Counted from the first letter of the stretch, positions 35,147-44,709 are shown. The stretch: 64,000 nucleotides of DNA from Sphingopyxis yananensis (GCF_020687785.1 NZ_JAJEWI010000010.1:124001-188000), one strand, 5' to 3'. Program-made: numbers and translations. Notes: a model not told the origin generated them from the letters alone.

Positions 35147-35290
35147 CCTCTATCCCTTTTTAAGGCTTCGGTACGTTTTGCACCGATATGGATTTTGCCA
35201 CCATATGTTGCCGATTGTCAGCGACAAGACAATTGTTGGTCAGTTGATTTTTCCGTTTCGGTGATGGCGGCTTGGACCTGATGAGAATGA

Positions 35291-35330
35291 AAAAAAGGCT
35301 GACCGCTTATGTCAGCGGCCAGCCCTTTTT
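35291..35330. terminator. Terminator after iron-receptor gene
   Basis: Stem GGCTGACCGCT/AGCGGCCAGCC (11 bp, one mismatch) flanked by A6 on the left and T5 on the right, just past the stop at 35350. It can act on both strands and separates this gene from the glutaryl-CoA dehydrogenase gene, whose promoter is to the left. Confidence 0.8.
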
Positions 35331-35349
35331 GATCTTATATATTAAAAGG

Positions 35350-37830
35350 TCAGAAACGTGCGTTCATGCTGACCCAAAGGCTGCGGCCTTTGTCTTTGTT
35401 GTTATAATTATCATAGAATAAGGTTTCATTGGTGCCATCATAGAGGCCGTCCCCGTTCAGGTCACGGAACTCTGTGCGATAGCTTGTATAATCTTTGTTG
35501 AGCAAATTATTCACACGGACGTTCAGCGTGATTTGCTTGGTCGCTTCATAGGCTGCGCCCAAATTGACAATATGATAAGGGCGATAGGTGAGGGCCTCAC
35601 CCGTTACCGGATGCACAGAGCGATAGCGCTTGGATTGATACTGCCCACTAAGCAGGAAGCTGAGCTTGTCTGTGGCTTTCCAATCCAGCGAAGCGTTGGC
35701 CATGTGGCGGGCGCTTTCCCCCAATGGAAGACCTTGCTGAGCGCCGCTTTTTTGCTCGCTGTCGGTCAACGTATAGTTTGCACGCAATCGCAAATCCTTG
35801 GTCAGAGCTGCGCGGGCAGAAATTTCAATCCCTTGGATCACGACCCTGTCGATGTTGGTCGCGCGCGTAGAACTTGGGCTATAGCCAATTTCTTCATAAG
35901 CGCCCGGGCTTGCGCACTCTTGTACTTCATTGGGGCCGCACGGCTGATTGGCGATTTTATCGTCAAAGCTGTTGTGAAATGCTGTGACGTTAAAACCATG
36001 GCCATCAGGATGCTGCCAATAAAGAGCGACTTCGGTGCTGACGGTCGTTTCCGGTTTTAGGTTGGGGTTGCCGTACATGGGGGATGTCCCCTGCGAACCA
36101 AATCCAACCACACCGTCGTAAAGTTGGGTCGTTTTCGGTGTTTTAAACCCTGTGCTCACGCCGCCTTTTAACGTGAACTGGCTGGAAATATTATACACGC
36201 CATATAGGCGCGGGCTGACATGGCTGCCGAACACTTCATGATCGTCATAGCGCACACCTGCTGTGATGGCGAAAGCCTCGATGGGACGATAGGTGTCCTC
36301 AATGAATAATGACCACATATTATGCTTTTGTGATCGGCCAGCGTCGTTCGTTTCCAAACCAAAAACACTGTCGTTCAATTTTCCACGGATCAATTGTCCG
36401 CCCACCACCAGATTATGCTGGCCGCCCCAATTGAAGGGCATGTCCATCTGGGCATCTAATGTATATTGTTCGCTTTCCAACGTGCGCTTTGGCCGAGGCA
36501 GATAGCCTTGCAGGGCTTGATATTGCTGGGGCGTCAGATTGTTTTGGAAGATTGCCAGCTTTTGGGCTTCTGACAAATTGTTCCACACATTTTGATTGGC
36601 ATAGCCTGGGACGCTTTGGATGCGGCAATAGCCTGTTGCGGTGGTCACACTGCCACCCATGTTCACGCAAGCTGTGTTCCAAAGACCTTGCAGGCTCTGC
36701 CGCTCGGTAACCGAGAAGGGCAGGGTGCGGCCATCATTGTTGGTGGAAACATGCGACAAAGTCACGCGGCTGTTGCCGAAGGACCAATTGCCTTGATGGG
36801 TAACCGACCAGCTATCGCGCGAAAATTCTTGCGTCGGGGCATAGCCTGCACGCGGTTCAATCCGACCGTTGCTGCCAACGCGCAGCATGGCACCGTAATT
36901 GTCGACGGTGCCTACTGGATATTCTTCAACGCCGTCATCATTAATCTTGATAGCATTGTCATATTTCTGACGAGATATATCATAATCAAAGGTGATGGTT
37001 TGATTGTCTGTTGGAGTCAGGGTTAGGCTGACCCCACCGGACCAGTTTTCGTTGTCGACCGTTTTTCCGCCGCCACCAAAGCCCAATGAGCGATCAATCG
37101 GCAGGCCGTTCGGATCGGTGATGGACGTATAGCTGGGGTTGGATGCGTCACGCTTATACCAGCTCCCTCGTGCAGTAAGATTCAGCAAGCCTTTGATCAA
37201 AGGCCCATTTACATAGGCATCAGCCGTGGTGTCATTGCCATATTCTTTGCTGCCTTCAAAGGTACGGCTGACCGTCATGGAACCATTCCAGCGGTCTAAA
37301 TTGCGCTTCGTGATAATGTTAATCACCCCGCCCATGGCGTCCGCGCCATAAAGGGTCGACGCTGGACCACGGATAACTTCGATCCGTTCAATCGAGTCAC
37401 GTGGTGGAATATGATTAAACTGATTGCCACCAAAGCTGTTGGGATAGATGTCGCCATTATTATTTTGGCGGCGACCATTGATCAGGATCAGGGTATAATC
37501 GCTACCCATGCCGCGCAGGCTGATGGTGCCTTGGCCTGTTTTGTCGCGGGTTTCGCCGATGTCGACGCCTTCTAAATATCGAACAGCGTCCAGCAGCGTT
37601 ACATAGGGACGGCCTTCTAGCTCCTCCGCAGAGATAACACTGATGCTGGCGGGGGCATCGGTGATTTTTTGTTCAAAGCCCGCTGCGGTGACGACGATGT
37701 CATTGCCGCCGCTAGCATCAGCAGATTCGTCTGCAAGAGCTGCGGTGGTGCAATAGGCAAGACTTAGTGCCGTTATGCTGCTGCGAACAAGCCAAGTCTG
37801 ACGACGCCCGTTACGGGTCTTGAAACTCAT
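35350..37830 (-). CDS. TonB-dependent siderophore-type receptor under Fur control
   Basis: Outer-membrane importer of the FepA/CirA class (826 residues). A signal peptide ends near CTTAALA, followed by NDIVVTAAGFEQKITDAPAS and the plug with LRGMGSDYTLILINGRRQN and VIRGPASTLYGADAMGGVIN. The barrel closes with NNLLNKDYTSYR and a terminal SLWVSMNARF. A 15-of-19 match to the Fur box lies 15 bases before the start codon, and AGGGG is in place as the ribosome site. This indicates repression by iron and a ferric-siderophore (probably catecholate) substrate. The exact siderophore is not readable. No siderophore synthesis genes are in the window. Confidence 0.9.
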   Translation of the reverse strand: MSFKTRNGRRQTWLVRSSITALSLAYCTTAALADESADASGGNDIVVTAAGFEQKITDAPASISVISAEELEGRPYVTLLDAVRYLEGVDIGETRDKTGQGTISLRGMGSDYTLILINGRRQNNNGDIYPNSFGGNQFNHIPPRDSIERIEVIRGPASTLYGADAMGGVINIITKRNLDRWNGSMTVSRTFEGSKEYGNDTTADAYVNGPLIKGLLNLTARGSWYKRDASNPSYTSITDPNGLPIDRSLGFGGGGKTVDNENWSGGVSLTLTPTDNQTITFDYDISRQKYDNAIKINDDGVEEYPVGTVDNYGAMLRVGSNGRIEPRAGYAPTQEFSRDSWSVTHQGNWSFGNSRVTLSHVSTNNDGRTLPFSVTERQSLQGLWNTACVNMGGSVTTATGYCRIQSVPGYANQNVWNNLSEAQKLAIFQNNLTPQQYQALQGYLPRPKRTLESEQYTLDAQMDMPFNWGGQHNLVVGGQLIRGKLNDSVFGLETNDAGRSQKHNMWSLFIEDTYRPIEAFAITAGVRYDDHEVFGSHVSPRLYGVYNISSQFTLKGGVSTGFKTPKTTQLYDGVVGFGSQGTSPMYGNPNLKPETTVSTEVALYWQHPDGHGFNVTAFHNSFDDKIANQPCGPNEVQECASPGAYEEIGYSPSSTRATNIDRVVIQGIEISARAALTKDLRLRANYTLTDSEQKSGAQQGLPLGESARHMANASLDWKATDKLSFLLSGQYQSKRYRSVHPVTGEALTYRPYHIVNLGAAYEATKQITLNVRVNNLLNKDYTSYRTEFRDLNGDGLYDGTNETLFYDNYNNKDKGRSLWVSMNARF

Positions 37831-37844
37831 GAATAACCCCTATT

Positions 37845-37863
37845 GAGAATGCTTATCATTTCC
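37845..37863. promoter_or_regulatory. Fur box upstream of TonB receptor
   Basis: GAGAATGCTTATCATTTCC matches the 19-bp consensus GATAATGATAATCATTATC at 15 positions (allowing A/T at the centre) and the 7-1-7 form at 13 of 15. It lies between the receptor start codon (37830) and its upstream region, where Fur would block transcription. Confidence 0.7.
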
Positions 37864-38014
37864 ACTTGGGGTGCATTTGGCCGAGTTCATATAAACTGTC
37901 AATTGCGAATTGTTCGCATTATCGACTTTTTTGACAAAAAATCCGTTAGTCGTTTCGATGAACATATAAGGGATTGATCGGGGGTGTCGTAACAGTATGA
38001 ATGTGGAGCATAAG

Positions 38015-38042
38015 AAAAGGCAGGGATTTCTCCCTGCCTTTT
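38015..38042. terminator. Strong terminator after TonB receptor gene
   Basis: Perfect 12-bp stem AAAAGGCAGGGA/TCCCTGCCTTTT with a 4-base loop and T-runs on both strands. It follows the gene ending at 38082 (minus strand). Confidence 0.85.
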
Positions 38043-38081
38043 TCATTTTTCCTTCTATTAAGCGACCCTAAGGTTGCTGGA

Positions 38082-40736
38082 TTAGAAGCGTGAGCGAACT
38101 GTTACGCCATAGGTGCGAGGCTCTTCTGGGAAGGCCACGCGGCCGCGCATACCGTTGCCGCCGCGCAGCGGGGCGTTGGCTGTGATGCCGCGTGTGATTT
38201 CGTTCGACAGATTGGTTCCCCACACTTCAAAAGTGAACTTCTCATCTGGCGTCGTGAAGCCAAGGCGAGCGTTGATTTTGAAATAATCTTCCTGCCAATC
38301 GAAAGGCAAAGGAATGAGCGGGCCGCCTGGAACCATTGGGGCCGTTTCGGTTGGTGTCGTGCTGGTACGGCGCTTGCCGCTGTAATTCACGTTGACGTTG
38401 GCCAACATGCCCCAGCCCGAACTGTTGAGCGGGCCATCATAGGTAATACCTGTGACACCAGCCCATTTCGGCGCGTTGGTGAGTTGCTCACCACAGAGTG
38501 TCTTAACCGTTGCCAAGACGCCAGCCGGCACACCGTCATCACAATTTTTGGGATAGCGCGCATCCGTATAAGCCAAGGCAAAATTGACGGTCATATAGGG
38601 ATGAAAGCGGCCCAAAAGTTCCAGTTCCGCACCAGTGGATTTCGCAGCCGCGACGTTAAAGGTTTGGAATTGGGTGCCGGTGAATTCCAACACCTGAAAA
38701 TCCGTCATGTTCATATGGAAGACGGCAAGGTTCGCAGTGAGCTTGTTGTTCAACAGCGAGGATTTGATCCCGATTTCATAGGAATCGACTTTTTCCGACC
38801 GGAAGCGTGGGTCGCCGCCCGAAGCCACAGATGCAGAGGCTGGGTCGAGGTTGAAACCGCCGGATTTAAAGCCATGCGAGAAGCTAGCGTAAGCCAAAAG
38901 ACCCGCATTGTTATTATAGGCAATCTGACCTGTATAGGTAAGTTCATCATCTTTAAATCGGCGGTCAAATTCGCGGGGGATCAAAATTGACGCTGGAAGC
39001 ACAGCGGGGTTAGCCGACGTGACTTGTGTTGCAAAGGGGAAGCAGCTCAGGGCCACGGCCGCACCCGTAAGGGTGTTGAGCATACTTTGTTCCGTGTAAT
39101 TTGTCGGGTTTCCTGGAACACCTACAGTTGACAGATTATTTCGTAGATTCTGATAACCATTGACAATGGAATTGCAGGCGGCGGAGTTTCCTTCCAACTG
39201 TTTAAATGTGCCATCCTTCTTTTCGTCAACATAGCGCGCACCTAGGGTTAGGCTGATGTTGTCGGTGATATGGAAGGTGTTGTGCGTGAAGATGGACCAG
39301 TTTTCAGAGTCTTGTGTAAAGCGGTTGACGCCATAGCTCCCCGACGAGTTGATGCCAGTAGTCGCGCCAAGGCCAGCCAGATTCGGGGCTTGAGCCAGCC
39401 GTGTCATGGCGATTAGAGGATTGGTCCCCAATGTGCCAAGGAATCCGCCCAGCGCTTGACCTGCAGGAGTACCATTGAGTGCCGCGAATAATTGGGTAGC
39501 GGCATAGGCTTGATATTGCGCACCCAAGCTCATGGATTGGATTTCTCGGATTTTTTCCGTGGAATAATATCCGCCTACCAACCAGTCGAGCTTGTCGTCA
39601 AACGCGCTGCCTTGCAGGCGGAGTTCATGGCTCATCGTCCGGTTGCGACCACCTTGCGGTGTTTCGCCATTGGTCATGGTGATGGGTTCGACGTGATAAG
39701 CGTCAAGACCGACGAAGCTATCCTGCGTCGATCGCGCCTTAAATTGACGATAAGCCCCGATATAGGTCAGTTCGGCATTTTCGCCGAGGCCCCATTTCAG
39801 TTCGCCCGAAACGCCCCATTGTTTGGTTTTGTTGGTAAAGCCCATGTCGTTCGAGCGCATGTTGCGAAGCGCCAGTGGGCCGCTGGCCTTTACGCCGCCA
39901 TCGGCAGGTAGGCCATAGGCCGCAAAGGCTCCAAGAGCTTGCAATTCCGTCTCGCGCAGGATGACGACGGAGCAGCATTGTTCGTCGGTTTCGGCGTAAT
40001 CGCCGATAATGCGGACGCTAACGTCTGCACTGGGTTCCCACAGCATTTGGCCCCGCACAACATAGCGATCACGCGTGCTGCTTTCGGCGTCGCTGTTGAC
40101 GCTTTTCAATGTGCCGTCACGCTTGCGATAGGCACCCGCGATGCGCACGCCCAGCGTATTTTCGACCAAGGGCGCGCTGACGCCGGCTTGAACGCCGTAA
40201 TAGTCATAATTGCCATAGCTGGCGTTCACAAAGCCCTCAACCTTGCTGAGGTTTGGGCGTTTGGTCGTAATATTTAGCGCACCAGCCGAGGTGTTGCGTC
40301 CGAAAAGCGTGCCCTGCGGGCCGCGAAGAATTTCCAAACGTTCAATGTCGAGCAAGTCGCCCAAGGCCACGCCGGGGCGGGACTGGTATACGCCGTCGAT
40401 GAACACGCCGACCGAACTTTCGAGGCCGGTGTTGTTGCCCGTGGTGCCGACACCCCGGATACGGATGGAGGTGCCCTGTGTTTCGCTTTGCGAGGATTGG
40501 AGGTTGAAGCTGGGGGTGATAGAACCCAATGTGCGGATGTCCTGCACGTTTTGGCGTTCCAGTTCATTGGGGCTAACCGCTGTGACAGCAATCGGAATAT
40601 CTTGAACGTTGGCAGCGCGGAGCGTTGCAGTGACGATGATGACATTATCGTCGATGGTGCTGTCATTTTGTGCATAGGCGGGCGTCGCAACGACCATCGC
40701 CAGTGCTGAAGTTCCAATGAGCGCCTTAAACTTCAT
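38082..40736 (-). CDS. TonB-dependent receptor, sphingomonad type
   Basis: Large outer-membrane receptor of 884 residues from the ATG at 40736, chosen because GGGAGG precedes it and the signal peptide (ALIGTSALAMVVATPAYA) begins there. The longer reading to 40910 adds no sensible sequence. Next come IIVTATLRAANVQDIPIAVT, the plug IRIRGVGTTGNNTGLESSVG and LRGPQGTLFGRNTSAGALN, then a long barrel ending in terminal Phe (YGVTVRSRF). Such receptors take up diverse organic compounds. Upstream lies an unusual cluster of four inverted repeats. No neighbouring gene points to a substrate. Confidence 0.9.
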   Translation of the reverse strand: MKFKALIGTSALAMVVATPAYAQNDSTIDDNVIIVTATLRAANVQDIPIAVTAVSPNELERQNVQDIRTLGSITPSFNLQSSQSETQGTSIRIRGVGTTGNNTGLESSVGVFIDGVYQSRPGVALGDLLDIERLEILRGPQGTLFGRNTSAGALNITTKRPNLSKVEGFVNASYGNYDYYGVQAGVSAPLVENTLGVRIAGAYRKRDGTLKSVNSDAESSTRDRYVVRGQMLWEPSADVSVRIIGDYAETDEQCCSVVILRETELQALGAFAAYGLPADGGVKASGPLALRNMRSNDMGFTNKTKQWGVSGELKWGLGENAELTYIGAYRQFKARSTQDSFVGLDAYHVEPITMTNGETPQGGRNRTMSHELRLQGSAFDDKLDWLVGGYYSTEKIREIQSMSLGAQYQAYAATQLFAALNGTPAGQALGGFLGTLGTNPLIAMTRLAQAPNLAGLGATTGINSSGSYGVNRFTQDSENWSIFTHNTFHITDNISLTLGARYVDEKKDGTFKQLEGNSAACNSIVNGYQNLRNNLSTVGVPGNPTNYTEQSMLNTLTGAAVALSCFPFATQVTSANPAVLPASILIPREFDRRFKDDELTYTGQIAYNNNAGLLAYASFSHGFKSGGFNLDPASASVASGGDPRFRSEKVDSYEIGIKSSLLNNKLTANLAVFHMNMTDFQVLEFTGTQFQTFNVAAAKSTGAELELLGRFHPYMTVNFALAYTDARYPKNCDDGVPAGVLATVKTLCGEQLTNAPKWAGVTGITYDGPLNSSGWGMLANVNVNYSGKRRTSTTPTETAPMVPGGPLIPLPFDWQEDYFKINARLGFTTPDEKFTFEVWGTNLSNEITRGITANAPLRGGNGMRGRVAFPEEPRTYGVTVRSRF

Positions 40737-40825
40737 ATCCAACCTCCCTGTTTGGCTGCATTCATTGTGCATGCCGTCCAACAACAATCTTGCAGGGATG
40801 AGTTTCAAACAGTCGAGCGCCAAGG

Positions 40826-40943
40826 ACTGGTTAAGTACCAGTTTTATTTTCTTTCCCTGACGCCAGCTATGCTGGCTTGATCCTCTCCCGTCAGTGTTGG
40901 GGAAACACACTGACCTATTGGGTTACTGATCATTTCTATGATC
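40826..40943. promoter_or_regulatory. Cluster of four inverted repeats before TonB receptor gene
   Basis: In 118 bases there are ACTGGT/ACCAGT (40826-40842), GCCAGC/GCTGGC (40862-40876), GTCAGTGT/ACACTGAC (40890-40914) and GATCAT/ATGATC (40928-40943). The last is framed by GTTAC and GTAAC. All are perfect in their arms. They may be operators, a structured leader, or both. The remainder of the 425-base gap to folE (40944-41161) is AT-rich and otherwise unremarkable. Confidence 0.5.
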
Positions 40944-41161
40944 TTTGTAACACACTTAGGTTGCTCTTAGTTGTTTGCGCCGTCAAGCGACTTGTTATCT
41001 ATCTAGTGGTTAAATAAATTTTGGGAAAATTATCGACGAAAAGCGCAGCTTTCCGTGGCGTAAAACCCAATTTCGGCAGAGCGATCTCTTTGCTATGGGG
41101 TTGCTTATTTGTGCTGAAAGGCCGAGATGTGCGGCAAGTTAGCAACAGTTAGGGTAGTGGA

Positions 41162-41758
41162 ATGGACCCCGTGGAATTGGATACGGATGGCAAGATATTG
41201 GTGCCGGATCATGTGTTGGAGGCAGTGCGGACGCTGATCCACTGGACTGGCGAAGACACCAGCCGCGAAGGGTTGCGTGACACACCGCGCCGCGTGGCGC
41301 GGGCGTGGAAAGAATATTGTCAGGGCTATGATGAGGACCCATCGGTGCATCTGTCACGAACCTTTGACGAGGTTGGCGGATATGACGAGATTGTCTTGCT
41401 GCGCGATATTCCGTTTCAGTCGCATTGCGAGCATCATATGGCCCCGATTACGGGCAAGGCGAGCATCGCTTATCTGCCGCGAAACCGCGTGGTTGGGATT
41501 AGCAAATTGGCGCGCGTGCTTCATGGATTTGCGCGCCGGTTACAGGTTCAAGAGCGCCTGACCGCCGAGGTGGCGCAATGTATTTGGGAGCATTTACAGC
41601 CCCAAGGTGTGGCGGTGGTCATCGACGCGCAACATGGCTGCATGACGGGGCGGGGCGTACGGACGCCCGGCGTTGGTATGGTGACCAGCCGGATGCTAGG
41701 TTGTTTCTTGGATGATCAGCGTAGCCGTAAAGAAGTGCTGAGCCTGATGGGCTATTAA
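41162..41758 (+). CDS. folE: GTP cyclohydrolase I
   Basis: First enzyme of tetrahydrofolate/pterin synthesis: GTP to 7,8-dihydroneopterin triphosphate and formate. It is a zinc enzyme of about 200 residues. The zinc and active-site segments are present: FQSHCEHHMAPITGKASIAY (first Cys and the two His), and the second zinc Cys in DAQHGCMTGRGV. GISKLARVLHGFARRLQVQE is the second signature. The start at 41162 follows GGGTAGTGG. It is a single gene with its own terminator at 41799-41836. Confidence 0.95.
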   Translation: MDPVELDTDGKILVPDHVLEAVRTLIHWTGEDTSREGLRDTPRRVARAWKEYCQGYDEDPSVHLSRTFDEVGGYDEIVLLRDIPFQSHCEHHMAPITGKASIAYLPRNRVVGISKLARVLHGFARRLQVQERLTAEVAQCIWEHLQPQGVAVVIDAQHGCMTGRGVRTPGVGMVTSRMLGCFLDDQRSRKEVLSLMGY

Positions 41759-41798
41759 ATCATCTAAGGTGGGGCGCTGGCCCCGCTGGAATGACCAG

Positions 41799-41836
41799 AT
41801 GGGCGCGGGGCATTATCGCTCTGCGCCCATTTTTAT
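41799..41836 (+). terminator. Terminator of folE
   Basis: Stem ATGGGCGC/GCGCCCAT (8 bp) with a 16-base loop followed by TTTTAT, 40 bases after the folE stop. It is plus-strand directed. Confidence 0.75.
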
Positions 41837-41876
41837 GCGCGCTTTGGTCGCTGGCGCGCGCACAACAAGCATAAGA

Positions 41877-41907
41877 AAAGGCCCCGAAACCAAGTTTCAG
41901 GGCCTTT
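41877..41907. terminator. Terminator of rpsF-rpsR-rplI operon
   Basis: Stem AAAGGCCC-GAAAC with GTTTC-GGGCCTTT (13 pairs, one mismatch) and a CAA loop, with T-rich flanks on both strands. It lies 28 bases past the rplI stop. Confidence 0.8.
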
Positions 41908-41934
41908 CTTTTATTCGCGAAAGCGACGAAGGGA

Positions 41935-42546
41935 TTAGGCTTCGTTTGCTTCTTCAGCAGCAACTTCGCCTTCAACGGCTTCGCCGTCGAATTCGTCTTC
42001 GCTGTCAGGCTCCAGAGCCGAAGCAGCAGCTTCTGCTTGGTCTTCTTCGAACATCGCTTGGATGACGTCGATGCCTTGCTTTTGCATTTCTGCTTCGTCA
42101 GGCGAGCGTGCAACGTTCACGCCGATGGTGATCGCAACTTCAGCGTGCAGCTTGACCTTAACGTCGGTCAGGCCCAGCGACTTGATCGGACGTTCCAGTT
42201 CCACCATCGATTTGGTGATGCCAGCAACGCCGTTTTCAGCCAATGCGTCCACGATGTCGCGCACAGCAACCGAGCCATAAAGCTGGCCGGTGTTCGATGC
42301 TTGACGGATCAGAACGATTTGCGTGCCTTCGATGTCCGAAGCGCGGCCTTCAGCAGCCGTGCGGCGTTCAGCGTTGTCGGCTTCGATCTTGGCGCGGTTG
42401 GCTTCGAACAGCTTGCGGTTTGCGTCATTGGCGCGAAGGGCTTTGTTGTTCGGCAACAAGAAGTTGCGAGCATAGCCATTCTTTACGGTAACAACGTCAC
42501 CGATAGCGCCCAGCTTCTCGATACGTTCGAGCAGGATGATTTGCAT
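41935..42546 (-). CDS. rplI: 50S ribosomal protein L9
   Basis: Large-subunit ribosomal protein binding 23S rRNA. The N-terminal globule and the L9 signature are clear (MQIILLERIEKLGAIGDVV, KNGYARNFLLPNNKA), followed by the long connecting helix and C-terminal domain. At 203 residues it is longer than the usual 149, because of an acidic tail from about residue 168 (EDQAEAAASALEPDSEDEFD). Such tails are common in sphingomonads. It is the third gene of rpsF-rpsR-rplI, 13 bases after rpsR, with AAGGAGG upstream. Confidence 0.96.
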   Translation of the reverse strand: MQIILLERIEKLGAIGDVVTVKNGYARNFLLPNNKALRANDANRKLFEANRAKIEADNAERRTAAEGRASDIEGTQIVLIRQASNTGQLYGSVAVRDIVDALAENGVAGITKSMVELERPIKSLGLTDVKVKLHAEVAITIGVNVARSPDEAEMQKQGIDVIQAMFEEDQAEAAASALEPDSEDEFDGEAVEGEVAAEEANEA

Positions 42547-42559
42547 CTGTAAGCCCTCC

Positions 42560-42784
42560 TTACTTCACAATGTAGGGGAGCAGGCCGATGTGGCGCGCGC
42601 GCTTGATCGCACGGGCCAGCTCACGCTGCTTCTTGGTCGATACCGCAGTGATGCGCGAAGGAACGATCTTGCCGCGCTCCGACAGGTAACCCTGAAGCAG
42701 ACGTACGTCCTTGAAATCGATGACCGGTGCATCCTTCTGGCTGAAGGGGCAGGTCTTGCGGCGACGGAAAAAGGGTCGTGCCAT
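42560..42784 (-). CDS. rpsR: 30S ribosomal protein S18
   Basis: Small-subunit protein that pairs with S6 on the platform. The 74 residues contain the S18 signature: [20 protein letters not shown], and a basic C-terminus [18 protein letters not shown]. The N-terminus is [22 protein letters not shown] lies before the ATG. It is the middle gene of the operon, 12 bases from rpsF. Confidence 0.97.
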   Translation of the reverse strand: MARPFFRRRKTCPFSQKDAPVIDFKDVRLLQGYLSERGKIVPSRITAVSTKKQRELARAIKRARHIGLLPYIVK

Positions 42785-42796
42785 GTTAATCGCTCC

Positions 42797-43162
42797 TTAT
42801 TCTTCGCCGTCGCGGTCACGGCCACGGCCGCCACGACGTTCCTGCTTGCGCATCATCACCGACGGGCCTTTTTCGACCTCGTCCGTGCGGATGGTCAGCC
42901 AACGGATGATATCTTCGCTGATCGCAGCTTGACGTTCGATTTCAGCAACGGCTTCGCCAGGAGCTTCGATCGATACCATCGCATAATGACCCTTGCGGTT
43001 CTTTGCGATTTTATAAGCGAGCTGCTTCAGACCCCAAGTTTCAGTCTTGTGGACTGTGCCCTTGAATTCCGTAACAATGTTGGCGACGCTTTCCGCCAGC
43101 GCGTCGACCTGAGCTTGGCTCAGATCTTGACGCGCAATAAACACATGCTCGTAAAACGGCAT
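42797..43162 (-). CDS. rpsF: 30S ribosomal protein S6
   Basis: Small-subunit protein binding S18 and 16S rRNA. It begins [18 protein letters not shown] at 43162 with AAGGAAGCG upstream; the longer reading to 43231 is not supported. Typical S6 segments are [20 protein letters not shown] and the C-terminal [11 protein letters not shown], with a charged Arg/Asp/Glu tail. It is the first gene of the operon. The 158-base gap to the Mur ligase gene (43163-43320) must hold the ribosomal-operon promoter. Confidence 0.96.
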   Translation of the reverse strand: MPFYEHVFIARQDLSQAQVDALAESVANIVTEFKGTVHKTETWGLKQLAYKIAKNRKGHYAMVSIEAPGEAVAEIERQAAISEDIIRWLTIRTDEVEKGPSVMMRKQERRGGRGRDRDGEE

Positions 43163-43320
43163 GATGCGCTTCCTTCCTTTGGCCGATCGCTGACCTGCGC
43201 CAATCACAGGCCCCTCCGGCTGTCGTCTCACTTTGCGGGTTAAGGCGCATAGTAATAACAGGGCGAAACTTCGCAGTTCGCCATGAATGACAGCGCCCTA
43301 TACAGATTCGAAGGGATTAA

Positions 43321-44709
43321 TCAAGCGCGGGCGGCCAGCTTTTCCAGCAATATAGCGGCAAATTCGGTGAGGCTGTCGTCGCGCGCGCCCAAGATGATGA
43401 TACGATCGCCCGCTTTGGCGGTGCGCAGCATCGCTTCGCCGCACTGATCACGCGCTGCAATATGTTCGGCATGGCCGCCCAAGGCGTTGATGCCGCTGGC
43501 CAATGTGTCGCTGCCGATGCTGCGGTCGACGGTGCCGCCGAAATATACAGGGTCGCATATATATAGCCTGTCGTCCGCACCCATGCTTTGTGCGAAGCTG
43601 GCTGCTAGCTCTTTGCCCATTTGGCGCAGGGGGCCATAGCCATGCGGCTGGAAGAACAGCAATAAGCGCCCCGCGACATCCTTGGCCGCCGACAATGTGG
43701 CGGCGACTTTGTCGGGGTTGTGGCCGAAATCATCGATGACGGTCACGCCGCCTGCTTCGCCCAAGACTTCGTAGCGGCGGGCAAGGCCTTTGAAATCGGC
43801 CAAGGCGGTGGCTGCGTCGTTTAGGTTGACGCCGAGCGCCGCGACCGCAGCCATAGCGGCAAGGGCGTTGGCGGCATTGTGGCGGCCCGGCATGGCGAGG
43901 CGGACCTTGGCGTTTTGGCCTTGATAAGATGCGGTAAAGGCGCTGCCGCCTGCCAAGGGCGTAAAGTCACTGCCGCGCATCATGGCGCTGTCCGCAAAGC
44001 CAAAGCTGACGACATTATTAGCAAGGAGCAAGGGCGCGGATTCGGCGTCATCGGCGTTGATGATGGCCGTGTCGGCCTTGCTGGCAAAATCGCCGAACAG
44101 GGCGTGCAATTCCTCTAAGCTTTTGTGATCCAAGCTGATGTTAGTGACGATAGCGATGCTGGGCTGATATAAGGATATGCTGCCGTCACTTTCATCCACT
44201 TCGCTGACATAGGTGGCGCTGTCCCCCGCCAAGGCGCTGGCGAACGGGTTGGCGGGGCCAGAGAAATTGCGCATCACGGCGCCGTTCATCACCGTAGGGC
44301 GGCGGCCTTGGCTTTCCAATATCCAGCCGATCATACCGGTGACGGTCGATTTTCCGCTGGTGCCGCCAATACCCACTTTATGTTGGGCAGCGTTGAAGAG
44401 CGCTGCGTTTAATTCGGCGCGGGTCATGCGAGGCAGGCCGAGGCGCTTTGCCGCCGCAATGTCGGGCACGCTATCTTCTATGGCGGCGGAGGCGACGAGT
44501 GTCTGGCCGCGTTGGACGCCGCTGCCATCTTGGGGATAAAGCGCGATACCGCGATCCTGCATCCAGCGAAATTTGTCGGCTGACCGTCCTTGGTCATGGC
44601 CGCGATCGGACCCTGCGACCTGTGCCCCGCGTGCTGCCAAGATCATCGCCAAGGGGAACATGCCCGAACCGCCGATGCCGCAAAAATAATAGCAATTGTT
44701 TTCCGCCAT
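43321..44709 (-). CDS. Mur ligase family protein, MurC/Mpl-like paralogue
   Basis: ATP-dependent amide ligase of the Mur family (462 residues). Domain 1 has CGIGGSGMFPLAMILAARGA, as in MurC/Mpl. The P-loop is GGTSGKSTVTGMIGWIL (around residue 112), where MurC and Mpl usually have GTHGKTT. Domain 2 has EVDESDGSI and TNISLDHKSLEEL; domain 3 has RRYEVLG and DFGHNPDKVAATL. It lies outside the dcw cluster, where murC is expected beyond murG, so it is probably not the essential MurC. It diverges from an LD-carboxypeptidase gene, which suggests peptidoglycan recycling (Mpl joins UDP-MurNAc to recycled peptide). That role is inferred. Confidence 0.75.
   Translation of the reverse strand: MAENNCYYFCGIGGSGMFPLAMILAARGAQVAGSDRGHDQGRSADKFRWMQDRGIALYPQDGSGVQRGQTLVASAAIEDSVPDIAAAKRLGLPRMTRAELNAALFNAAQHKVGIGGTSGKSTVTGMIGWILESQGRRPTVMNGAVMRNFSGPANPFASALAGDSATYVSEVDESDGSISLYQPSIAIVTNISLDHKSLEELHALFGDFASKADTAIINADDAESAPLLLANNVVSFGFADSAMMRGSDFTPLAGGSAFTASYQGQNAKVRLAMPGRHNAANALAAMAAVAALGVNLNDAATALADFKGLARRYEVLGEAGGVTVIDDFGHNPDKVAATLSAAKDVAGRLLLFFQPHGYGPLRQMGKELAASFAQSMGADDRLYICDPVYFGGTVDRSIGSDTLASGINALGGHAEHIAARDQCGEAMLRTAKAGDRIIILGARDDSLTEFAAILLEKLAARA

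Noticed and set aside
37840..38046. Small reading frame of 68 codons on the minus strand between two receptor genes
   Set aside because: It overlaps the Fur box and ends in the terminator region, has no ribosome site, and its product has no recognisable feature.
40737..40910. Longer N-terminus for the TonB receptor ending at 38082
   Set aside because: The extra 58 residues precede a clear ribosome site and signal peptide at 40736 and run through the inverted-repeat cluster.
43321..44709. Calling the Mur ligase the essential MurC
   Set aside because: In this cluster type murC normally follows murG, which lies at the window edge, and the P-loop here deviates from MurC; the paralogue call is safer.
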